From an uncultured Alphaproteobacteria bacterium (GTDB lineage Bacteria; Pseudomonadota; Alphaproteobacteria; HIMB59; GCA-002718135), in NCBI GenBank assembly GCA_902605135.1, contig CACLBK010000004.1:1-55469 (forward strand): DNA of 55,469 nt. Reading direction: 5' to 3'. Position numbers and translations under genes: made by a program. This document shows, in pieces, positions 32,625 to 42,226 of the stretch (within the stretch, counting starts at the first letter, position 1; each line of letters starts with the position of its first letter). The notes below the pieces were generated by a model that was not told the origin of the DNA, did not search any database, and saw nothing but the letters and a program-made list of their open reading frames with translations.

Positions 32625-33506
32625 ATGATTGATTTAAAGCTCAATTCATCTGCTGACCTTAGAAAGGAAGGCAAAAGTTTTTATTGGGCAAGTTTTTTTT
32701 TACCAAAAAGTTATAAAGAAAATGCTGGTACTCTTTATTCAATTTGTAGATATTTTGATGACATTGCTGATAAATATAGTGAAGATCAAACTGTCTATCT
32801 TAAAAATTCAATTGAAGAAATAAGGACCAATAATAATAATAAAGTAAATATTTTTTTGAAAAAAAATAAAATTAACAATTTAATTTTTATAGATTTAATA
32901 GAGGGATTAATCTTAGATCAGAAAAAAATAAGAATTCAAAACAAGGAAGAACTTTTAAAATACTCCTATCATGTTGCTGGTACTGTTGGATTAATGATGT
33001 CTAAAATTATAGGAGTAAAACATGATAAGGCAGCACAATCCGCAATTGATTTAGGTATTGGAATGCAGCTAACAAATATAGCAAGAGATGTTTATGAAGA
33101 TTCTAAAATGAAAAGAATATATTTACCTGCCAATTGGATACCTGATATATCATTAAAAAATTTAGCTGATCCTTATAACAAAACTTCACAAAAAGATGAA
33201 AGAATATCAAATGCAATTCATGAAGTAATATGCCTTTCAGATAAGTTTTATGAAAATGGTTTTGCCGGTTTAAAATATATCCCGCTATCTACCAGATTAG
33301 GCATATTCATCGCGGCTAATATTTATAGAGGTATTGGCATTAAAATAAAATCCAATAAAAAAAAATATTTAAGAAAAAGAGTATATTTAAATTTATTCGA
33401 AAAATCTATAATTACATTTAAATCAATTTTACTTTTTATTTTTATCCCTTTTATGAAATATCAGTATCAAAAAATTAGAGATAATTTCCCAAATGAAAAT
33501 TTATAA
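32625..33506 (+). CDS. crtB: Phytoene synthase
   Basis: SFYWASFFLP, YFDDIAD, YHVAGTVGLMM, GIGMQLTNIARDVYED. Confidence 0.95.
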   Translation: MIDLKLNSSADLRKEGKSFYWASFFLPKSYKENAGTLYSICRYFDDIADKYSEDQTVYLKNSIEEIRTNNNNKVNIFLKKNKINNLIFIDLIEGLILDQKKIRIQNKEELLKYSYHVAGTVGLMMSKIIGVKHDKAAQSAIDLGIGMQLTNIARDVYEDSKMKRIYLPANWIPDISLKNLADPYNKTSQKDERISNAIHEVICLSDKFYENGFAGLKYIPLSTRLGIFIAANIYRGIGIKIKSNKKKYLRKRVYLNLFEKSIITFKSILLFIFIPFMKYQYQKIRDNFPNENL

Positions 33507-34575
33507 AGCTGCAATAATTGGTTTAGGCCCTAGTGGTTTAGCTGTAAATAAAATTCTTTACGGAGATAGCTATAACGAAATCATTGCATTTGAAAGTGAA
33601 GATATAAACAAAAGAGATAATATTTTTGGTTTTTGGTTAACAGATTGGATGAAGCCATTTGAAAAAATTATTGAAAAAAAATGGTACAAATGGACTATTG
33701 GTAACAAAAATACCCATGTAACACATACAAGTTTAGATAAACCTTATTGTGTCATTAGTTTTAAAACTTGGAAAAAATTTTGCTTAGAAACAAAAAATAA
33801 ATTAGAAATCATAAACAAACAAGTTGTCCAATATTTTCCTGAACAAAATTATTTTAAAATAATCACCACTGATGACAAAATATATTACGCTGAAAATATA
33901 TATGATTCACGATCAGCAAAAGAAAAAAAAGGTGAATTATTACAACATTTTTTTGGAGTTAATATTACCGTGGCAGATAATACTTTTAATGAAGATAAAT
34001 TAACCTTAATGCACTTTACTGAAGAAAATAATATTTTACATTTTATATACATCCTACCATTTAGTCACAACAAAGCGCTTGTTGAATCGACGGTCTTTTC
34101 AAAAGATGTTTTTCGCAGCTCCTGGTATAGAGAAAAAATAAATGATTACTTAAAGAAAAATAATATTAATAATTTTAAAGAAAATAGTTCAGAAAAAGGA
34201 GTAATACCAATGTTTTTTGCAGGGGAGAAAAGATCAGTTAATTCTAATATCTTCAATATTGGTATTAGAGGAGGTGCGTGCAAGCCTTCTACTGGATATG
34301 CCTTTTCATTTCTTATAAAACAAATTCAATTGTTAAAAAATTCAAAGAATAACCATGTAAATATCCATAATTTTTTAGAAAGAAAAATGGATAAAGTTTT
34401 TATTAATTTTTTAAAAAATAATAGAGAAGATGGAAGGTCATTTATAAAGCTCGCATCTAATCTAAATGGAAATGAATTTCAAAGTTTTATGATGGGTGAA
34501 TCAAATTTTCTAACTAAGTTAAAAATCATAAATAGTATGCCCAAGCTTCCTTTTATAAAAGAATTATTTAAATAA
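33493..34575 (+). CDS. crtY: Lycopene beta-cyclase (CrtY type)
   Basis: AAIIGLGPSGLAV; IYDSR; HFFGVNI; GIRGGACKPSTGYAF; between crtB and blh. Confidence 0.92.
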   Translation: MKIYKAAIIGLGPSGLAVNKILYGDSYNEIIAFESEDINKRDNIFGFWLTDWMKPFEKIIEKKWYKWTIGNKNTHVTHTSLDKPYCVISFKTWKKFCLETKNKLEIINKQVVQYFPEQNYFKIITTDDKIYYAENIYDSRSAKEKKGELLQHFFGVNITVADNTFNEDKLTLMHFTEENNILHFIYILPFSHNKALVESTVFSKDVFRSSWYREKINDYLKKNNINNFKENSSEKGVIPMFFAGEKRSVNSNIFNIGIRGGACKPSTGYAFSFLIKQIQLLKNSKNNHVNIHNFLERKMDKVFINFLKNNREDGRSFIKLASNLNGNEFQSFMMGESNFLTKLKIINSMPKLPFIKELFK

Positions 34576-34576
34576 T

Positions 34577-35395
34577 ATGTTAGCCGACCTTACAATTCTA
34601 AATATTATTTCTTTTTTATTAATATTTTTCATTGGTCTTCCGCATGGTTCATTTGATGGTGCAGTTGCTTCCTTAGTAGGTTTTAGTAACAGAATTCAAT
34701 TTCTACAATTTATATTTTACTACCTAATTTTATTTTTTCTGGTCATTTTATTTTGGTTATATTTTCCTATTATTGCGCTAACGATTTTTATTATAATGAC
34801 TATTGCCCATTTTGGATTATGTGATTGGACAAATTTTAAAATAAATAAATATAAGTATTCTATAAGCTTTACTTATGGAATGACTATTATTTTTGGAATA
34901 ATATTTTTCAACGAGGATCAATCTTTTTTGATATTTGAATATCTGACAAATAATAATATTTACTCAATCCAAAAATATTTTTTCATCCCATATTTTTTAA
35001 CATTATTATCTATAATATATTTTATTTATCTTTCCTTTTTCGAAAAGAAATTACGAAAAGGAATTATTGAAATTCTATTTCTTTTACTAATTTTTTATTT
35101 TTTTGATCCATTGCTAAGTTTTGCAATATATTTCTGTTTTTTTCACACTTACAAACATTTAAAACATCTGATTAAAAATATTTATTTAAATTTAAAAAAT
35201 AAATACTTTGTTATTTACTCAACAATAATTTTTACAGTAATTTCTTGGATTGGAGGTTTAGGAATTGTTTACTATTTAGTTCAGAATTTATCATTATATG
35301 AGTCGATATTAAAAGTAATTTTCATTGGACTTGCTGCTTTAACGCTTCCTCATATGTTACTTGTTGATATTGTCTACAGAAGAAGATTTAAATAA
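34577..35395 (+). CDS. blh: Beta-carotene 15,15'-dioxygenase (Brp/Blh family)
   Basis: Conserved His motifs GLPHGSFDGA, AHFGLCDW, HTYKHLKHL, LPHMLLVD; polytopic. Confidence 0.93.
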   Translation: MLADLTILNIISFLLIFFIGLPHGSFDGAVASLVGFSNRIQFLQFIFYYLILFFLVILFWLYFPIIALTIFIIMTIAHFGLCDWTNFKINKYKYSISFTYGMTIIFGIIFFNEDQSFLIFEYLTNNNIYSIQKYFFIPYFLTLLSIIYFIYLSFFEKKLRKGIIEILFLLLIFYFFDPLLSFAIYFCFFHTYKHLKHLIKNIYLNLKNKYFVIYSTIIFTVISWIGGLGIVYYLVQNLSLYESILKVIFIGLAALTLPHMLLVDIVYRRRFK

Positions 35396-35449
35396 ATCGT
35401 TTTCTCAAATATTGACTTATAAATTCAAAGTGGTAATTGTGTAAATTAT

Positions 35450-35524
35450 GCGGGCGTAGCTCAGGGGTAGAGCGCAACCTTGCCAAGGTTGAAGTCGAGG
35501 GTTCGAATCCCTTCGCCCGCTCCA
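35450..35524 (+). tRNA. tRNA-Gly (anticodon GCC)
   Basis: GCGGGCG acceptor / CGCCCGC; anticodon arm CAACC-TTGCCAA-GGTTG; T arm GAGGG-TTCGAAT-CCCTT; encoded CCA. Confidence 0.96.
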
Positions 35525-35738
35525 AAAAACTAAAAATTATATAACATCAAATAATTTTTGGGATACACTATGAACGCCTCAAGTATAAAAACAACATTAT
35601 CTTTCAAACTTAAAATTATAATTATTTTTGATTTTATTATCAAAAATCAATTATTAAAAATATTATTTTTATTTATTAAAAAATTTTAATATTTAAATTT
35701 ACAATATTAATTTTAAAATTTTCTTCTAAATATTTTTA

Positions 35739-36566
35739 GTGCTCAAGAATATTTTTTTGGCTTCATATCCTAAATCTGGGAATACTTGGATGAGATCTTT
35801 AGTTGGAAGCCTTTATAATTTTGATAAAGAGTTTAGTCTAAATACACTAAAGTTAATACCACTATTATCAATTAAAAAAAACTTTGATGAATTTGAAAAT
35901 AAAATCTATTCTGACAATAATGTTTTAAATCTTGATTGGGTGTCCCAAAATATCATTGAATGCCAAAAAATACTAAATAAAAAGTCAAATCATTTAAATA
36001 TATTCAAAACCCATAGTGTTAAACATAAAAAATATACAAACGAAACTGTAAACGCAGGTTTCATTTACATTATAAGAGACCCTAGGGATGTAGTTGTTTC
36101 TTACAAAAATTTTAGTGGAAAAAGCTTTGATAAAGTTATTAATGAGCTTCTTTTTGAAGAAAAAAATATAATTAATTCAAACGGTGTTCCTGAACTACTT
36201 TCTACTTGGGAGTTAAATGTTTTATCATGGTTAAATTATAATACTGTACCCAGATTGATTATTAGGTATGAAGATGTAAAACTAAATATAAAACAAGTAG
36301 TTATAAAAATTATAGAATTTTTGAATAAAACACATAGAATAAAACTCAACCTAAGTGATGCAGACATGGATCAAATAATTAAAAATACTAATTTTAATAA
36401 TCTCCAAAAATTAGAAGAAAAATATGGTTTTGATGAATCCCCAAAAAATTCAAGATTTTTTCGTTTTGGAACCTCAAATCAATGGAAAGATATTTTATCG
36501 AAAACACAGGTTCAGCTAATAGAAAATAATTTACATACGTTAATGAAGCAATTTAATTATATTTAA
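35739..36566 (+). CDS. PAPS-dependent sulfotransferase
   Basis: 5'-PSB loop LASYPKSGNTWMRSL and 3'-PB FIYIIRDPRDVVVSYKNF; GTG start. Confidence 0.88.
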   Translation: MLKNIFLASYPKSGNTWMRSLVGSLYNFDKEFSLNTLKLIPLLSIKKNFDEFENKIYSDNNVLNLDWVSQNIIECQKILNKKSNHLNIFKTHSVKHKKYTNETVNAGFIYIIRDPRDVVVSYKNFSGKSFDKVINELLFEEKNIINSNGVPELLSTWELNVLSWLNYNTVPRLIIRYEDVKLNIKQVVIKIIEFLNKTHRIKLNLSDADMDQIIKNTNFNNLQKLEEKYGFDESPKNSRFFRFGTSNQWKDILSKTQVQLIENNLHTLMKQFNYI

Positions 36567-36585
36567 GGAATAATGGTGTTTAGGT

Positions 36586-36663
36586 TGAGGTCATAAATAA
36601 CGAACGAGTTCTTCCGCTGCCAGTTTTCAAGACCGGTGCTTTCAACCGCTCAGCCATCCTCAC
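36586..36663 (-). pseudogene. tRNA-Ser(UGA) remnant
   Basis: Minus strand GTGAGGA-TG-GCTGAGCGGTTGAAAGC-A-CCGGT-CTTGAAA-ACTGG intact through the anticodon arm; no recognisable T arm; ends near CCTCA that could still pair with TGAGG. Confidence 0.75.
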
Positions 36664-36884
36664 TTTAGGGAAACATTGGGGGACATTTCATTTACAAAAA
36701 TTAAAAATGTTATAGTTTAATTAAGAAAAGATTGAATGCTTGAATCCCTTTGCTTTTTTCAACGTTTTAGGTTTCTTAAATGCAAACAATAAATCCTAAA
36801 AAGTTACTGATCAACGATAGGCCAAGGTAAATATTTAAATAATAGATTAATTAAGAAATAAATTTTTAATTTAAAACTAATAAT

Positions 36885-37658
36885 TTAACCATGATAAACG
36901 TCAAAGTAACTGTCTTTATAATTGAATATAATAGGTCTTAGATACAAACAATTAGAATTAAAAATTATTGAGTTCATATTAGATACCTCTAGTATAAGTG
37001 ACTGTCTTTTACCTAAATAAAATTTTTTATTATCAATATCAATATTAATGATATTTTCTGTAGGGTTAGCAAAAAATAATTCAGTCTTTGTAAAATCTTT
37101 AAAATAATTCTGTATTTTATATTTTTGTCTATTTAAGCTTGTTTTTATAATATCATGTGATTTTAATTTATTATGTAATTCAATATTATCAGACTTAGCA
37201 TAGGTATTACCATGAACAAATGAATATAAATTATTGTTTTTTGAATATCCAACATAACACCTGTTAGAAATTATGGTCTCCCTGTTAACCTCACTATTAG
37301 TTTTGTGAAATATATAAAAGACTCCATAATCCTCTATACCATCAAGCAATTTACTGTTGATTTCTAATGTGTTTGAATAATTCAGCTCCTTAATTTCTAA
37401 TTTTTTAATTAATATATTTTCTTTGTTATAAAAGCTTAAAAAAACAGTTGAGTCTTTTATTCCATAAAATAATCCTAGAATATCTGAGTATTTGAAAATT
37501 GTTTTAAAACCTTGATCAGTTCTCCAACAAAAGGAATCACTTATGCTTTTTGGTGTATTAATTTCATTTAGTGAAACTTTTAATTGTCTAAACTTAATTA
37601 AGTTTCTAAAAAAAACTATTATATTTGCATTAAATATTTTTTTAACTAATGATTTCAC
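36885..37658 (-). CDS. Uncharacterised protein
   Basis: 257-aa ORF overlapping the upstream gene by 17 bp; no family recognised. Confidence 0.6.
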   Translation of the reverse strand: MKSLVKKIFNANIIVFFRNLIKFRQLKVSLNEINTPKSISDSFCWRTDQGFKTIFKYSDILGLFYGIKDSTVFLSFYNKENILIKKLEIKELNYSNTLEINSKLLDGIEDYGVFYIFHKTNSEVNRETIISNRCYVGYSKNNNLYSFVHGNTYAKSDNIELHNKLKSHDIIKTSLNRQKYKIQNYFKDFTKTELFFANPTENIINIDIDNKKFYLGKRQSLILEVSNMNSIIFNSNCLYLRPIIFNYKDSYFDVYHG

Positions 37659-38403
37659 TTATCTCTCTTTTTAATTTTGATATTATTTTAAATTTGTCAT
37701 TACTCATTATATACTCATGCGGAGGATGAGTGTGCTCAAATGACATGTGCATATTGTCAATTGAAACAAAAAGTGGCGCACCTAGATATTTGTCAGTGAT
37801 TAAGTATATCTCAGGTTTGATTAGTTCATTATTAACATTAATTGAATTTGTATAGTTTGTTCTTAGTTCAATTTTCTCTACAATTTTTTTCTTTTCAATG
37901 TTTACAAAAAATAGGTTAAATTTCTTTTGAATTGGTTCTTCATAGATGTTTTTTATAAAAATAATATTTTCTTTTGCATTTTTATTAAGTAGTACTGATA
38001 CTGGACTAAGTATGCTTCCTTTTTTTAAAACCATATCAAATGGGTACTCTGACTGAAAAGATGAAAATCCCCCATTTCTAATACTGATTTTTAAATTTGA
38101 CCTATAAGCAGGAAAAGTGTCAGTAAAAGTATTAAGTTTTTTTAATTTATATTTATCAAATTTCTCTATTTCATTTTCTTGAGCTAAAAAAAAAATATTT
38201 TCATTATCTGACAATACTTCATTAATTGAATAAAATTCTTCATTTATTACATTATCATTTAATATTTCAAGATTCCACTTTGAGTCTTTAATTGCCACCT
38301 TGCACAAAAGATGTTTTTCACTATTTTTGCCATCATTTTTAAATCTTGCAATTGTTAGATTAGAAAATATATTTTCAGTTTTTATTCCAAAAAAGAAATT
38401 CAT
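37642..38403 (-). CDS. Uncharacterised protein with HTHPPH histidine cluster
   Basis: 253-aa ORF; conserved-looking stretches YRSNLKISIRNGGFSSFQSEYPFDM, MSFEHTHPPHEYI; no family recognised. Confidence 0.6.
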   Translation of the reverse strand: MNFFFGIKTENIFSNLTIARFKNDGKNSEKHLLCKVAIKDSKWNLEILNDNVINEEFYSINEVLSDNENIFFLAQENEIEKFDKYKLKKLNTFTDTFPAYRSNLKISIRNGGFSSFQSEYPFDMVLKKGSILSPVSVLLNKNAKENIIFIKNIYEEPIQKKFNLFFVNIEKKKIVEKIELRTNYTNSINVNNELIKPEIYLITDKYLGAPLFVSIDNMHMSFEHTHPPHEYIMSNDKFKIISKLKREISEIIS

Positions 38404-38459
38404 ATTTAAGTATATTTAAAATAGTTTTAAAATAATTAATATATATATTTTAACTATAA

Positions 38460-39845
38460 TTAGTTTTTTATTATATCATCAAAAAATTCATTAAAGTCTA
38501 TTTTATTTTTGTTCAAATCAAGTGTTTTTCCGAAACTTTTCAAATTATAAGTATATAAATGTTTAGATACTTTTCTTGCTTGAATATTAGGCCAAATAGT
38601 TTCACTGTAGACCTCAAAAGACGGGTTAACACATAATTGTACAAAACTAATTTTTTTTTCTAAAAGTTCAATAACTAATGCTGACGGTCCAATCACAATA
38701 GAGTTTCTTAGTCCTTCATTATTTTTAAATTTATTTTTATGTTTCATTAAAATTTTATTTATTTTGGCCATCATTTTAATATGATGAGGATTATCTATTT
38801 GAGAAGGGTGTATTTTTACAGTTAGTTTTAATAAAGAAAAATCTTTAGCTATATTAAGATAACTATCTATTGTGTTTAAAATTATTTTTTCAGAGAAAAT
38901 TATATATGGAAGGTAAACGCAATTTAAGATTTCATCATTTGATTTATTTGTAAACTTTTGAGATGATATTTTTCTTACCTTATTAAGGTCCCAATTTAAG
39001 AATGTTTGTAAATAAAACAATTGATCATCTCCATTTACCAATAATACATCAGGAGAACCAACTCTATATAAAAGACTTGTGGGAATAGGTGGCAAAGAAC
39101 TATGATATCCAACTGTTACTATATTATTATATTTCTTCTTAAATAGAAATGTAACATTATGAAGAAAAGGTTGACCCTCATATGGAAAAGCAGCTAATTT
39201 AAAGTTCCCACCAATTATTTCATCAAAAAAAAATTCTGCAAAGTATCTTGAAAAAAAACTATCTACAAATATTTCATGTTTAATACTTTTTATTGAATAT
39301 CTATTTTGTTTTAAAATTTTTAAAATTGTTTTAATTAAAAATACAAAGCTGTATTTTTTATTTTTATTTTTATATAATATTCTTACATTGTGATTTAAAT
39401 TTTTTGGGAATTTATTATCAACAGAAGTTAAAAACCATAATATCGAAGTACAATTACCTGAATTTAAATTAAAGTTATTATCAAAAAAGTTTCCATCTTC
39501 ATCAAAGCTTGATGCAGTACAGTTTGAGATTATAACCTTGTTATATAATGAATTTTCTTGCCTTCTATTTGCCAAAGAATAATCATTATATTTAGCTATA
39601 GATAGTAAATTTTTTGATAATAAGAATAAATATTTTGGAAGATATAAGTACCCTGATGAAAATAATTTTAATTTAGCATAACCCATATTTGGAAACCAAC
39701 TGCTAAAAAAACAAAGAGAACTTGTTCCTGAGTTAATTAGTTTTGCTTCGGTTTTATTTACATAGTCTTTAGCAAATTTTAATAATTTTACTTGATTATT
39801 TCCAATATCCATTCTTTCATATTTTAATCTAAAGTATTTAGCCAA
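38460..39845 (-). CDS. GT-B-like surface carbohydrate biosynthesis protein
   Basis: FPYEGQPFLHN, TVGYHSSLPP, LTVKIHPSQIDNPHH, SIVIGPSALVIELLEKKISFVQL; TIGR04326-like from memory. Start may be ~39812 (MDIGNNQ). Confidence 0.55.
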   Translation of the reverse strand: MAKYFRLKYERMDIGNNQVKLLKFAKDYVNKTEAKLINSGTSSLCFFSSWFPNMGYAKLKLFSSGYLYLPKYLFLLSKNLLSIAKYNDYSLANRRQENSLYNKVIISNCTASSFDEDGNFFDNNFNLNSGNCTSILWFLTSVDNKFPKNLNHNVRILYKNKNKKYSFVFLIKTILKILKQNRYSIKSIKHEIFVDSFFSRYFAEFFFDEIIGGNFKLAAFPYEGQPFLHNVTFLFKKKYNNIVTVGYHSSLPPIPTSLLYRVGSPDVLLVNGDDQLFYLQTFLNWDLNKVRKISSQKFTNKSNDEILNCVYLPYIIFSEKIILNTIDSYLNIAKDFSLLKLTVKIHPSQIDNPHHIKMMAKINKILMKHKNKFKNNEGLRNSIVIGPSALVIELLEKKISFVQLCVNPSFEVYSETIWPNIQARKVSKHLYTYNLKSFGKTLDLNKNKIDFNEFFDDIIKN

Positions 39846-40750
39846 TTATTAAAATTGGTTACACCATCAACTAGTTTTGTACTTGGTTTAAACTTTAATT
39901 TATTCTTGATTTTGTTAATGTTTGCTGATGATCCTTTAAAGTCACCTGGTGTTCCTGGTAATTCATTTATAACAATTTTTTTGTTTAATACTTTTGATAT
40001 TACTTTCAATAAATCTGAAATTTTGGTTGCTTTTCCTGACCCAACATTAAAGATTTGGTTAAAATGCTTTGTATCCTTAGCACACATTTCCCAGGCATCT
40101 AGAACATCTTCTACATAAACCAAATCTCTAAATCGATCCAAACTTCCTTTTATATTTACAACATCTTGATTTCTGGCCATATTTAAAAAAATACTAACCA
40201 TTCCCAAATCTGGATTTTTTGGATTTTGGCCAGGTCCATAAACATTAAACATTCTAAGAATATTCCATTTTATATTAAAAATATTACAACATATCTGAAC
40301 ATATTTTTCTGCAGTATATTTTGAAAGTGCATAAGGAGATTTAGGATCACACTCACTAATTTCGGACAATTTACCAGACTTATCGATAGTCTCTTTATAA
40401 ACATTAAATGTAGACGCATAAATTATTTTTTTAACTTTGTTTTCTTTACTCCAATTTATTAAATTATAAGTACTAACAATGTTAGACTCATAATCTAAAT
40501 CTGTTCTTTTAAATGATACTGCTTGTGACGGCTGCCCTGCACAATGAAGTAACACGTCAATGTTTTTAATCTTAATATTCATCAGTTTTTTTTTATTAGA
40601 GAGATCAATTAAATAAGTTTTTATATTTTTATTATTTTTGAAATTTTTATTTTTTTTTATATCAAAAATTAATATTTTATTTTTTTTTGCTAGTCTTTTT
40701 GCTAGTTTACTTCCTATGAAGCCAGATCCACCAGTTATTAATATTCTCAT
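39824..40750 (-). CDS. NAD-dependent epimerase/dehydratase (extended SDR)
   Basis: ILITGGSGFIGSKLAKRLA; YALSKYTAEKY; LRMFNVYGPGQNP. Confidence 0.93.
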   Translation of the reverse strand: MRILITGGSGFIGSKLAKRLAKKNKILIFDIKKNKNFKNNKNIKTYLIDLSNKKKLMNIKIKNIDVLLHCAGQPSQAVSFKRTDLDYESNIVSTYNLINWSKENKVKKIIYASTFNVYKETIDKSGKLSEISECDPKSPYALSKYTAEKYVQICCNIFNIKWNILRMFNVYGPGQNPKNPDLGMVSIFLNMARNQDVVNIKGSLDRFRDLVYVEDVLDAWEMCAKDTKHFNQIFNVGSGKATKISDLLKVISKVLNKKIVINELPGTPGDFKGSSANINKIKNKLKFKPSTKLVDGVTNFNNWLNTLD

Positions 40751-41817
40751 TATTTTTTACTTAAAAATATCTTTATTCTTTTAATTAAGATATTCATAAT
40801 ATTTTTTGGTCCACAAGTAATTAAAATATAATTTTCTAATGGAGATTTGTAATTACCTTTAACATATATTTTATTTTTAAGTAAATAATTATATAATTTT
40901 GAAGCAGTTTCTTTTGTTTCAAGACCCACAAGTAAATAATTACCTTTTCTTCCATTAACTTTTAATCCAAGCTCAATTAATTTTTTCTTAGTATACTCTC
41001 TTCCTTCGATGACTTTATTAATATATTTTTCTACCTTTCTAAAATTTTCCATTAAATATATTGCTACTTCATCTGTAAAAAGATTACTTTCATAAGCTAA
41101 CCTTGTTTTAGACAGAAATTCTATATTTTTAGAGTCTGAAACTAAGAAGCCTAATCTAATAGATGGTACCCCAAATCCTTTAGAAAATGTTCTAAGTATA
41201 ATTAAGTTTTTGTGTTTTTTTACAAGAGGTAAAGAGGACTTTATACCAAAATGATAGTATGCTTCATCTATAACAATATATGCTCCATTTTTTTTTGCAT
41301 ATTCACACAATGATGATATTTCTTTTAATGTTAAATTATCTTCAATTGGTTGATTTGGGTTAGGAAGAAATAAAATTTTTGGTTTTCTTTTAAGAAATTT
41401 AAATAATTTTTTTCTATCTAATCTGAGAGATTTCGAATCATATTGAATAATTTCTAAATTGGTATCATAAATATTACTATATACTTCATACATTGCGTAC
41501 GAGGGGCCAATTAAACCAATTAAAGTTCCAGGCTTTGTTAATACTTCCCAAATTGTCTTAATAGCCCCATCTATTCCTGAGGTAACCAATAATTTTTCTT
41601 CATCTATATCAAAAAATTCTGATATTTTTTCATATATTTTTGAGTTGTCTGGATAAGAACCTAACTGATATTTTTTTAGCTTCGAGAATATTTTAATGTA
41701 TATGTTTTTTTCCCAGTCTTGAACTCTTTCATTTCTATTTAATCTTAATCCATTAATTAAGTCTCTGTTTTCAGGAATTCTTAATCTTTTGATTTTTGTT
41801 AATTTTTTTATATCCAT
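40750..41817 (-). CDS. Class I/II PLP aminotransferase (HisC-like)
   Basis: LLVTSGIDGAIKTIWEVL; IVIDEAYYHFG; LRTFSKGFGVPSIRLGFL. Confidence 0.88.
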   Translation of the reverse strand: MDIKKLTKIKRLRIPENRDLINGLRLNRNERVQDWEKNIYIKIFSKLKKYQLGSYPDNSKIYEKISEFFDIDEEKLLVTSGIDGAIKTIWEVLTKPGTLIGLIGPSYAMYEVYSNIYDTNLEIIQYDSKSLRLDRKKLFKFLKRKPKILFLPNPNQPIEDNLTLKEISSLCEYAKKNGAYIVIDEAYYHFGIKSSLPLVKKHKNLIILRTFSKGFGVPSIRLGFLVSDSKNIEFLSKTRLAYESNLFTDEVAIYLMENFRKVEKYINKVIEGREYTKKKLIELGLKVNGRKGNYLLVGLETKETASKLYNYLLKNKIYVKGNYKSPLENYILITCGPKNIMNILIKRIKIFLSKK

Positions 41818-42226
41818 ATAAAGAAAGTAGCTTTTTAAATAAAAATTAGGTTTATTTCCAGTAGGAATTAATTATTTTACCTTATTGATGCTAATCTAAC
41901 AATTACCATGCAATAATGATAAATAATATAAATTTTAATAATATCTATGAAATATAATTCTTATGAAGAGTTGTTGTGCTATAAAAAGACATCTGAGAAA
42001 AATTATGTATAGCTTCATATTTCAGAAGTTTATAAATTACCTACTTTTCTAGCGTATATAATCTTAGCTTAAAAGACATTAAATTCGATTATTTTAATAT
42101 TTTAAACGATGATTTTGATATTTTGAAATTTTTTGGAGAGAAGAACCAGAATACATATTAGTAAGTTTTTGGATAGAGGCTTGTAAAATGGATGGTTTAT
42201 GAATCAATTTTATATAAGATAAAATT

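Noticed and set aside
35570-35689. 39-aa ORF after tRNA-Gly (MNASSIKTTLSFKLKIIIIFDF...)
   Set aside because: Ile/Lys/Phe-rich low complexity; no SD or supporting feature.
36764-36802. TTTTAGG...CCTAAAA inverted repeat as a terminator
   Set aside because: Only 7 bp with a ~23-nt loop and AT-rich; not a convincing hairpin.
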